A stretch of DNA of 16,184 nucleotides, taken from contig NZ_CAMHRZ010000052.1 in assembly GCF_946187255.1 (NCBI RefSeq), positions 1 through 16,184 of the forward strand, written 5' to 3'. Below, one piece after another: positions 6,387 through 12,535 of the stretch. The stretch comes from an uncultured Ruminococcus sp. Its GTDB lineage: Bacteria; Bacillota; Clostridia; Oscillospirales; Ruminococcaceae. Under the pieces are notes generated by a model. That model ran no database searches, had not been told where the DNA came from, and was given only the letters and a program-made list of their open reading frames with translations. Position 1 is the first letter of the stretch. Each line of letters opens with the position of its first letter. Position numbers and translations under genes: made by a program.

Positions 6387-7774
6387 GCGGGCGGCACGTC
6401 CTCCCAGAAGTCAAGGGCGATATGTCCGTAACGCTCGAATTCATCCGCGTCGGAAATGATATCGATACATATCTTTTCCACTTCATTGTCGTCCCCGAAC
6501 ATGGTGAGATAGCGCAGTGCCGCAGTCACAAGCTCATATCCCCCGAAATGTGTCCTCACTATCTCGCAGGCTGGCACTTTCAGCGACCTGTCGCCCTCGA
6601 AGCCCGCTCTTGCCAGCATCAGCTTCAGGGCGGGGATATACTCGCCACGTTCATCATTGTTTCTGAACAGCCCGCTGTCTATATCCGTCAGTGATGCCAG
6701 CGACCTGCCCTCTCTGATACCTGTTGTGAGCCTTTCGGCTATCTCACCGAACCTGCCCTTTATCCCGAACAGCTTTTCAAGGGTCAGCTGACGTACTGTC
6801 AGGTATTTTTTCGCACTGTCGGTGAATGCCTTTTCCCACTCACGTTTTTTGAATTTCGGTCCGGAAAAATTATGATGCGGCGGCTCGTTTTGCTTTTCGC
6901 GTTCCGCCAGCCATTTATCTTTGAACGCAGCTATTTCTTTATCGCTGAATTCCTTTGCATCGAAAAAAATATCCTCCGTGAACTCCTGTCGCCTGAACTC
7001 CCAGTCTCCGCCCGCAGGCTTGAAAAATTGTTCAAACGACGGTATTATCAGCAGACATTTCACCCGCTGTCCGTTCAGTGCCGCCGCTGCCGCCTTGTGA
7101 TGCCCGTCAAGTAATGCACTTATCCCGTAGAATTCATTGTAGGCGATGGCGCGGGGAGCATTTTCGTTGCTTAGGTTGTGTTCGCGGTAATACTCAACAC
7201 GTTCGGCATTGAAAAGCGATGCCGACTGCGTGGGATAGAGGAATGTGGGATCAACATTTTCATAGGTGAAAAAGTCGCAGCCGTCTTCTTCTGATATGTA
7301 ATACATGGACACCGCCGCATCATACTTTTTCAGCTTCGGGTCAATATCCCAGAAGAAATGCCCTTCTCCGTCAGTGGGTATGCATTCCGCATCCGCCAGC
7401 AGGTAGTACCCGTCATCCAGCAGTCCCAGCAGCGGGCGCATTATCTCAAAGGAATGATCTATATCTATGAAATCCGAATTTATCGCATCGCATACCGCCC
7501 GCAGTTCGGGACAGTCCGCATTTTCAATGCCGTACCCTGCCATCAGTAAACTCTGACAAGTCGGACAGCAAGGCACTTCCGCCTGAATCAGCGGCGTATC
7601 CTCAAGCATCGTGATAAGGTTCGTATTGAAATCGTCGTCTGCTTTGCCCAACTCATTCCGAAGCCTTCCCAGCCCGCCTTTTACGCTGAACACTATGCCG
7701 CTTTTTATATTCCCGCAGGGGACTATCTTTCTCTCCGCTTTTACAGTCGGAGCTTTTTTGCCTGAAAATAACAT
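6383..7774 (-). CDS. Uncharacterised protein with a central ParB/sulfiredoxin-like motif
   Basis: A 463-residue protein whose function I do not recognise. I chose the ATG at 7774: AGGAG lies nine bases upstream, whereas the in-frame TTG at 7783 abuts that AGGAG and cannot use it. Residues 69-73 carry a Cys cluster (CCPTC, C69, C70, C73), a possible metal site. Residues 191-247 resemble the core of ParB N-terminal domains: RVEYYREH, then AIAYNEFYG, then LLDGHHKAAAAAL (DGHHKA at 223-228), a hydrophobic strand and IIPSFE. In ParB-like proteins the DGHHR segment lies near the nucleotide site. From about 285 the protein is helical and charged, ending in a region with IVRTHFGGYELVTAALRYL. There is no signal peptide or membrane segment. 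It is flanked by a repeat element upstream and a SUKH gene downstream. It could be a regulator or NTPase-like factor; the ParB link is inference. Confidence 0.75.
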   Translation of the reverse strand: MLFSGKKAPTVKAERKIVPCGNIKSGIVFSVKGGLGRLRNELGKADDDFNTNLITMLEDTPLIQAEVPCCPTCQSLLMAGYGIENADCPELRAVCDAINSDFIDIDHSFEIMRPLLGLLDDGYYLLADAECIPTDGEGHFFWDIDPKLKKYDAAVSMYYISEEDGCDFFTYENVDPTFLYPTQSASLFNAERVEYYREHNLSNENAPRAIAYNEFYGISALLDGHHKAAAAALNGQRVKCLLIIPSFEQFFKPAGGDWEFRRQEFTEDIFFDAKEFSDKEIAAFKDKWLAEREKQNEPPHHNFSGPKFKKREWEKAFTDSAKKYLTVRQLTLEKLFGIKGRFGEIAERLTTGIREGRSLASLTDIDSGLFRNNDERGEYIPALKLMLARAGFEGDRSLKVPACEIVRTHFGGYELVTAALRYLTMFGDDNEVEKICIDIISDADEFERYGHIALDFWEDVPPA

Positions 7775-7788
7775 ACTGTACAACTCCT

Positions 7789-8023
7789 ATCTAAATGGGG
7801 GCACAGCCCCCATCTCCCCTGCGCCGAAACCCTCGCGCCTGAAACCACCTTGACGCTTCGTTCGCTCTCCGCTCGTTCCTCACTCAACTGCGACTGCGTC
7901 GGCAGTGCTCACTACGGTCAAGTAGGCGCTCGGGCTTTCGGCTTGCCTTGTGTTTTTTATATCCTTTTTTGTGGGGCGCTTGCCATGCTATCCTAAGAAC
8001 TGCAAACCTCCGCCCCGCACCAC
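7789..8023. repeat. Second large copy of the hairpin repeat element
   Basis: It starts with ATCTAAATGGGGG, like the ends of 2568-2957. The hairpin at 7795-7813 has an eight-pair stem (ATGGGGGC, ACA, GCCCCCAT). Next come GCGCCGAAACCCTCGCGC and a core (7853-7947) that is the inverse of 2821-2900 with high identity. An extra module, a stem-loop at 7887-7906 identical to 2640-2659, replaces a few bases of the core. The segment CTTGCCATGCT (7979-7989) also occurs at 2763-2773. Positions 7971-7978 (GTGGGGCG) can pair with CGCCCCGCAC just upstream of the AT-rich array. The right end is not clear. No gene is seen in this gap of 272 bases. Confidence 0.75.
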
Positions 8024-8056
8024 AATTATGAATTATGCATTATGAATTATGAATTA
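8024..8056. repeat. Tandem 7-base array AATTATG overlapping the end of the acetyltransferase gene
   Basis: Units AATTATG, AATTATG, CATTATG, AATTATG and a partial AATTA run from 8024 to 8056. The stop codon of the acetyltransferase gene (8047-8049) and its last codons lie inside the array. Confidence 0.9.
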
Positions 8057-8505
8057 AAAAAGGCATTTCGGCGCATTTTTACATGAGGTATGCCGTCCTC
8101 CAGAAATTCCTCCGAGCAGACCTCAAAGTCCTCCTTTGCATAAAATCCGATGGCGTAGACCTGCGCTTCCAGGTAAAGCTGCTCCACGTCCTTATACATC
8201 GTCAGCGCCTGCTTTACACCCTCGTGAAGCAGCCTGCCGCCCAGCCCCGTGCCGCGTTCGGTAGTCACCACACGCCCTATCTGTACCGTGCGGGGCTCAT
8301 CCGGCTTGATGAACAGACGCAGGCATGAGGTACATTCGCCCTTTTCGTTCAGCGTGAACAGGTGCCTGCACAAAGGGTCGATACCGTCGATATCCGTGTA
8401 CGCGCAGTTCTGTTCCACCACGAACACGTCGCATCTTGCTTTAAGTATCGCATGAAGCTCATAGGGGGTGAGCTCTGCGAATTCCTTGCTTATTATATCA
8501 CTCAT
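8047..8505 (-). CDS. GNAT-family N-acetyltransferase, ElaA-like
   Basis: A 152-residue acyl-CoA-dependent N-acetyltransferase, probably cytosolic, substrate unknown. The N-terminal LKARCDVFVVEQNCAYTDID (21-40) with a following HLF is the signature of the ElaA subgroup. R84-G-T-G-L-G-G-R-L-L is the acetyl-CoA pyrophosphate loop (R-x-x-G-x-G). The region YLEAQVYAIGFYAKEDF (111-127) is motif B, and the Tyr may act as general acid. Only 49 bases separate it from the upstream gene, and most of that is a terminator. AAGG lies seven bases before the ATG. The last residues (NS) and the stop codon come from an AT-rich 7-base repeat, so the natural C-terminus may have been altered. Confidence 0.9.
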   Translation of the reverse strand: MSDIISKEFAELTPYELHAILKARCDVFVVEQNCAYTDIDGIDPLCRHLFTLNEKGECTSCLRLFIKPDEPRTVQIGRVVTTERGTGLGGRLLHEGVKQALTMYKDVEQLYLEAQVYAIGFYAKEDFEVCSEEFLEDGIPHVKMRRNAFFNS

Positions 8506-8516
8506 CTTCTCACCTT

Positions 8517-8548
8517 AAAAAGCGGCGCTCCCGCTTTCCGAGAGCGCC
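8517..8548 (-). terminator. Rho-independent terminator after the pyrF / 93-residue gene unit
   Basis: On the minus strand GGCGCTC (8548-8542) and GAGCGCC (8530-8524) pair perfectly over seven bases. They are followed by GC and TTTTT (8521-8517). It begins six bases past the stop codon of the 8555-8836 gene and ends 12 bases before the acetyltransferase ATG. Confidence 0.9.
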
Positions 8549-8554
8549 ATATTT

Positions 8555-8836
8555 TTATCGTTTGTATACTATCCTTATCTCGTCACCCGAATTGAGCTGT
8601 ATCTCCGCCAGCTTAGTGCCGTCCCTGTCCTCGGTGATATCCGATGATGCTATATAGCTGCCCTCGCCCCAGGGCTGAGTGTGGCTCATCTCCACCGAAA
8701 GCAGACCGCCTATCAGCAGCTTTTCGGGCGAACCGACAGGGTCATTCATTTCAAGTACCGCCTCGCCGCGAGTGTAGTCGCAGGATAGTCTCACAAGTTC
8801 GTAGTCATGCAGACCCGAATCGATCAGCCCTGCCAT
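8555..8836 (-). CDS. Small protein of unknown function
   Basis: A 93-residue, mostly beta-rich, acidic protein, which I do not recognise with confidence. The order HDYELVRLSCDY, then EAVLEM, then LLIGGLLSVEMSH, then PWGEGSYI (about 55-62) resembles small bacterial proteins seen near polymorphic-toxin and immunity loci, in which a beta-strand series is followed by a PWG-x-x motif. This is a weak pattern match. Its ATG lies one base after the pyrF stop codon (TGATATG) and has no separate ribosome binding site, so translation is probably coupled to pyrF. A strong terminator follows. Confidence 0.65.
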   Translation of the reverse strand: MAGLIDSGLHDYELVRLSCDYTRGEAVLEMNDPVGSPEKLLIGGLLSVEMSHTQPWGEGSYIASSDITEDRDGTKLAEIQLNSGDEIRIVYKR

Positions 8837-8837
8837 A

Positions 8838-9773
8838 TCACTCGGGGAAAGTTATTCTGGGCAGATAGGAGATTATATCCTCCTTCATGCGGATGACTTC
8901 TCTTCTTGCTGCCTTTGCGAAATCGTGCTCGTCGCACTCTTCCTTCTTGTAAGCACACATAACTCCGCGGGAGGAATTGACTATCGCACCCAGACCGTTC
9001 TTGTCAAAGCCTTTGCTTACGCCCTCGGCACCGCCGCCCTGCGCACCGTAGCCGGGTACCAGGAAGAATGTGTGAGGCAGTGCTGCTCTCATCTCAGCCA
9101 GCTGCTCGGGGTATGTAGCACCTACCACTGCGCCCACGCTGCTGTAGCCGTATCTGCCCATTACCTGGCTGCCCCAGCCCTCGCACATATCGCCCATAGT
9201 AGCGTATACAGTCTTGTCGCCTATCTTAAGATCCTGCAGTTCGCCAGAGGACTTGTTGGAAGTCTTTACCAGCACGAATATGCCCTTGTCGTAAAGTCTG
9301 CACTGTTCCAGCAGAGGATCGATGCCGTCAGAACCCAGGTAGCCGTTGACTGTCAGTGCATCCGCACCGAAAGCCTCTATCTTCTCGCCTCCCACATCGG
9401 TAAGACCCAGATGTGCAGCTGCATAAGCCTCCATAGTAGCACCTATGTCGTTCCTCTTGCCATCGGTCATTACGAACATACCTTTTTCCTTGGCGTACTG
9501 TATGGTCTTATAAAGGGTCTTCACGCCCTCGTAGCCGTACATCTCATAGTACGCAGCCTGAGGCTTTATAGCGGGGCATATATCGTGTATCTCATCGATT
9601 ATTGCCTTGTTGAATTCAAGTATAGCCTTTGCAGCAGCCTTTAAAGTGCGGTCGTACTTTTTGAACTTCTTCTCCTTGATGAACTCGGGTACATACTCCA
9701 GCTTAGGGTCAAGTCCAACCACCGAAGGGTTCTGTGTTTTTACTATGTTTTCAATAAGTCTGTCCATTGACAT
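8838..9773 (-). CDS. pyrF: Orotidine 5'-phosphate decarboxylase, type 2
   Basis: The enzyme (311 residues) removes CO2 from OMP to give UMP, the last step of pyrimidine synthesis, in the cytosol. VVGLDPKLEYVP near the N-terminus and MTDGKRNDIGATMEAY (102-117) are diagnostic. D104, K106 and D109 belong to the catalytic Asp-Lys network. Its length, about 70 residues more than the short E. coli/Bacillus type, and the KRNDIG form place it in the type 2 subfamily. A later FFLVPGYGAQGG and VNSSRGVM supply the phosphate-binding loops. The start is well supported: AAGGAGG lies eight bases before the first ATG. A second ATG two codons later is less likely. The 29-base gap upstream is very AT-rich and contains a near-palindrome (9793-9809). 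Confidence 0.95.
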   Translation of the reverse strand: MSMDRLIENIVKTQNPSVVGLDPKLEYVPEFIKEKKFKKYDRTLKAAAKAILEFNKAIIDEIHDICPAIKPQAAYYEMYGYEGVKTLYKTIQYAKEKGMFVMTDGKRNDIGATMEAYAAAHLGLTDVGGEKIEAFGADALTVNGYLGSDGIDPLLEQCRLYDKGIFVLVKTSNKSSGELQDLKIGDKTVYATMGDMCEGWGSQVMGRYGYSSVGAVVGATYPEQLAEMRAALPHTFFLVPGYGAQGGGAEGVSKGFDKNGLGAIVNSSRGVMCAYKKEECDEHDFAKAARREVIRMKEDIISYLPRITFPE

Positions 9774-9802
9774 GAGTTATTCCTCCTTATTAGTATTTAA
9801 TA

Positions 9803-10192
9803 TTAATACGGATATATCCCCACCCTGCCGCAGGGCAGAGTGAACCTTATATAGTCCCCCGCATCTATTGCAGGCGGGTCTTCTATATCCAGCATTGAAA
9901 GTCCGTCAAATGTAAAGCGCAGATAGTATATCTCATCGATATCCTCGATCTCGGCTGTGAATACATTTTCGGTGCCGTCAGTGGATATTTCGGCACTGCC
10001 GCTTTTTAGCACCTCGATGCTTCCGCCGTTCACGGCTGTGAACTCATCGAATGAGAACTCTATACCGTAGCTTTGACCGATCACGGGCGCTTCCTTGTAA
10101 TGCCACACGCCGCACATATTTCCGACAGCGCATTCTGCCTTGACCATAGTCATGCCGTCGGAATTGAAGATTTCTGTTACTGATATCCTCAT
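9803..10192 (-). CDS. Small protein of unknown function
   Basis: An unrecognised 129-residue acidic protein, predicted to be mostly beta-strand: alternating hydrophobic stretches such as SYGIEFSFDEF, IYYLRFTFDGLSMLDI and DYIRFTLPCGRVGIYPY. It lacks a signal peptide and membrane segments. The ATG at 10192 overlaps the upstream stop codon by one base (TGATG), with GAGGTG five bases before it. A GTG one codon earlier is possible. It is the last small gene before pyrF in the run. The pattern of a final strand after a G-D-Y-I turn is common in immunity-type proteins, but I cannot assign a family. Confidence 0.7.
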   Translation of the reverse strand: MRISVTEIFNSDGMTMVKAECAVGNMCGVWHYKEAPVIGQSYGIEFSFDEFTAVNGGSIEVLKSGSAEISTDGTENVFTAEIEDIDEIYYLRFTFDGLSMLDIEDPPAIDAGDYIRFTLPCGRVGIYPY

Positions 10193-10578
10193 CACAGCAC
10201 CTCTTTCATTCGTTCATCGGTGTGGTCGTTGTAGTGGGGGATCCCATTATCATCCAGCCATCCGCACAGCCTGTCCAGCAGATATTTCAGTTCAAAGCGC
10301 CTGTACTCCGCCACACGCTCGAACTCGCCGCTCTCAAATACTGCCCAGAACATCCCGGGCAGTTCTGCTCCGCGGAAAAAGCTGTCTATGCGCCTGTTGT
10401 TCTGCGCCCTGATAAATGCCGCCATGACCTCTGCTTCGGGGATATGCGGGTAATCAAGCAGCCCCTCGCACGAACAGCACATACTGCGCTCGATGATCTC
10501 GCATTCATCGGGGTCAAACAGGTATCTGTCGCCCTTCTCCTGTGCAAGCACATGAAAAGCCGTTATCATCAGTGCCAT
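10192..10578 (-). CDS. UPF0158-like protein of unknown function
   Basis: A 128-residue cytosolic protein. It begins with a helix (ITAFHVLAQEKGDRYLFDPD) and contains a Cys cluster (MCCSC, about 33-37). Its middle and end resemble UPF0158 proteins: an acidic strand ECEII, then helices EVMAAFIRAQNNRRIDSFFRG, a MFWAVFESGEFE segment where UPF0158 has an F-RRFK segment, and finally a helix ending in WLDDNGIPH, like the E-NGI ending of that family. Function of the family is unknown. A GAGGTGA site overlaps the stop codon of the upstream gene, nine bases away, so it sits in the same tight run. The family link is from remembered pattern and is moderate. Confidence 0.65.
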   Translation of the reverse strand: MALMITAFHVLAQEKGDRYLFDPDECEIIERSMCCSCEGLLDYPHIPEAEVMAAFIRAQNNRRIDSFFRGAELPGMFWAVFESGEFERVAEYRRFELKYLLDRLCGWLDDNGIPHYNDHTDERMKEVL

Positions 10579-10587
10579 ACACTCACC

Positions 10588-11016
10588 TCACAAGTTCCCG
10601 AAGATGCAGAATATCTCGCTTATATATGCCGAGTTTTCGATAAATCCCAGCACCTCACCGTAAAACTCCTTTTCAGCCGTGTCCGCAGACGAACACCGCT
10701 CTTTTATCAGCGCTGCCAGCTTCAGCATATCCTCCCTGCCCAGCCAGTTGGGTGCTGTGGGGTCGAAGCGTTCCTGCACTCCCCAGCCATTGGGGTCGGG
10801 GTCTGTCACAGGGAAGAGCCTGTCAAATACGGGATAAAGCAGCCGCGCACTGTCTGTGTGATACACCCGCAGGCTGTCATACCTGTCCCAGAATACATTG
10901 CCGTCCTCGGTATAATAGGCGGGGCATATCTCGATCATCACCTTTTCATCCTCGGGTGAATACAGCCGCAGCACGGTGACATCATGCCCCTCTTCTCTGA
11001 GTATCTCTTTGCGCAT
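10588..11016 (-). CDS. Unknown small protein, paralogue of its upstream neighbour
   Basis: A 142-residue acidic protein that I do not recognise. I place the start at ATG 11016, where GAGGTGG lies three to five bases upstream; a GTG at 11028 would add four residues but has no site. It aligns with the product of 11025-11477: VTVLRLYSPEDEKVMIE against VTEMRLYSADNEKIELE, then WDRYDS and RLLYPVFDRLFPVTDPD against FNRYDS and RLLSPLIDSLYPLTAPD, and the C-terminal endings IFGNL and IEGNL. The two genes are therefore a tandem duplication. No signal peptide or membrane helix is seen. It is part of the run between the leucine-rich-repeat gene and pyrF. Confidence 0.75.
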   Translation of the reverse strand: MRKEILREEGHDVTVLRLYSPEDEKVMIEICPAYYTEDGNVFWDRYDSLRVYHTDSARLLYPVFDRLFPVTDPDPNGWGVQERFDPTAPNWLGREDMLKLAALIKERCSSADTAEKEFYGEVLGFIENSAYISEIFCIFGNL

Positions 11017-11024
11017 AGTCCACC

Positions 11025-11477
11025 TCACAGGTTGCCCTCTATGCAGAGATACGGGCTTTTCTTTTCGGCTTCTTTGAGAAATAACAGCAGTTCATTATAA
11101 AACTCCCGCTCCTCATCCGCACAGGTATGAGCCTTTTCCTCTATCAGCACAAGCAGCTGCGTCCTGTCATCACTGCCGATAAAGTTTTCAAAGCAGTAAT
11201 CAAGCGCATTTTCCACTTCGCCCGTATCGGGGGCTGTAAGCGGGTAAAGGCTGTCTATCAGCGGCGAAAGCAGTCTCTCATAGTCTGTCTGAAAGATCAT
11301 CATGCTGTCGTACCTGTTGAAATCGTCCCAGTCCACCGCCCTGTCTTCGGGGATGTACATAGGTTTGAATTCCAGCTCTATCTTCTCGTTGTCCGCCGAA
11401 TATAGCCGCATTTCCGTGACATTGTAAAGGGGCTTGCGATGGCTGTCATTCACCTGTCTGATCTTTTTCCTCAGCAC
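11025..11477 (-). CDS. Unknown small protein, paralogue of its downstream neighbour
   Basis: A 150-residue acidic protein of unknown function. The start is a GTG at 11477, with AGGTGA four to five bases upstream, overlapping the end of the leucine-rich-repeat gene four bases away. The N-terminal half has the RLYSADNEKIELEFKP strand pair and WDDFNRYDSM. The C-terminal half is helical (REFYNELLLFLKEAEKK) and ends LCIEGNL. It shares the same layout and many residues with the next gene. The duplicate pair with conserved Arg-Leu-Tyr-Ser and Glu-Phe-Tyr positions is typical of immunity-type or regulatory gene families, but nothing here proves such a role. Confidence 0.75.
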   Translation of the reverse strand: MLRKKIRQVNDSHRKPLYNVTEMRLYSADNEKIELEFKPMYIPEDRAVDWDDFNRYDSMMIFQTDYERLLSPLIDSLYPLTAPDTGEVENALDYCFENFIGSDDRTQLLVLIEEKAHTCADEEREFYNELLLFLKEAEKKSPYLCIEGNL

Positions 11478-11481
11478 AGTA

Positions 11482-12504
11482 TCACCTCATCCTGTTGCCC
11501 CTGCTGTCGTAGCGGCGGTCGGGCTTGAACAGCTTTTTGCAGAATATGATAAGTATGATAGCTATCGCAGCAATGATGCCGCCTGTTTTCACATACTGCG
11601 GTATCCCGCGAAGGATACTTTTAATATCATTATCTTCCGCTTCAAACTCAGCGTCCGCAGTGTACCGGGCATCGGGGTGAGTCATGTTTGCCGCATTTTC
11701 CTGCAGCGACTTGCAGTAGGCACCGTAGGTACCCACCGCATAAGGGTCGTAAGTGGTCTCACCGCAGTATATAAAGCCGTAGTGGTATGCATAATAGTAC
11801 CCAAAGGTGAACGGCTCGGCTACGATATTCAAGTCGCCGACGATCATATCCGGAAAGTCGTAGCCCGTATAGAACATGGCGTCTTCTGTGGGCTTAAAGC
11901 CTATGGCGCAGTCGCCTATATGTTCAAGTCCTGCGGGCAGGTGCATCTCTTTAAGCGCGGGACAGCAGTAGAATGCCCTGTCACCTATGCTTTCAAGGCT
12001 TTCGGGGAATTCGATATACGGCAATGTCTCGCAGTAGGAGAAAGCACAGGCTTCTATGCGCTTTAAACTATCACCGAAGACCACCGTCTGTAATGCGGTG
12101 CAGTTATCAAAGGCGTATCTGCCGATGACCTCAACCTGTCCCAGATCGGCGCTTTCCAGCAGGTAACACGAGGATAAAGCGTTCTCGTCTATCTCCTTTA
12201 CCGTATCCGGAAGAGTTATGGAGGTGATCGTCACGTTCGTCAGTGCGTATTCCGCTATCCCGGTCACGGTGTAGTCATCAACTTTATCGGGTATCACCAG
12301 TTCCGCGGGCAGATTGCCATTTGTCCCCGAAAGAACGGCATTTCCGCCGTCTTCGTAAATTTCGTAGATCAGTCCGTCCTTTGTAACAACATCGCTTGGC
12401 TCGGCTGCGATGTCCTCGCCGCCTGTTGTTTCAGCAAATGCACTTATGTTTGTCATTGCGAACGCCAGTGCCGCCGTCATAATGATGCTTATTATCTTTT
12501 TCAT
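11482..12504 (-). CDS. Secreted, membrane-anchored leucine-rich-repeat protein (BspA/LRR_5 type)
   Basis: A 340-residue surface protein. Residues 1-24 are a signal peptide with a likely cut after AFA24. A strand region (42-78, including LVIPDKVDDYTVTGI) leads into about five LRR_5-type repeats at 79-205, with the pattern I-x-x-x-A-F-x-x-C-x-x-L-x-x-x-x-L-P. Residues 206-300 have a Tyr-rich stretch of unknown fold. A membrane helix (308-322) and a basic tail (CKKLFKPDRR) anchor the protein, leaving the repeats outside the cell. BspA-like repeats usually mediate binding or recognition. The gene lies 31 bases after pyrC with a purine-rich spacer and only a weak ribosome binding site, then runs tightly into the small unknown genes. 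Confidence 0.85.
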   Translation of the reverse strand: MKKIISIIMTAALAFAMTNISAFAETTGGEDIAAEPSDVVTKDGLIYEIYEDGGNAVLSGTNGNLPAELVIPDKVDDYTVTGIAEYALTNVTITSITLPDTVKEIDENALSSCYLLESADLGQVEVIGRYAFDNCTALQTVVFGDSLKRIEACAFSYCETLPYIEFPESLESIGDRAFYCCPALKEMHLPAGLEHIGDCAIGFKPTEDAMFYTGYDFPDMIVGDLNIVAEPFTFGYYYAYHYGFIYCGETTYDPYAVGTYGAYCKSLQENAANMTHPDARYTADAEFEAEDNDIKSILRGIPQYVKTGGIIAAIAIILIIFCKKLFKPDRRYDSRGNRMR

Positions 12505-12535
12505 TTTATCATCTCTTTTTCTTTGTTTCTTTGTC

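Noticed and set aside
7775..7783. TTG start three codons earlier for the ParB-like gene
   Set aside because: The AGGAG directly abuts the TTG, leaving no spacing. The ATG at 7774 has the correct nine-base distance.
8925..9644. Plus-strand frame opposite pyrF
   Set aside because: pyrF is certain on the minus strand, and this frame has no recognisable domain.
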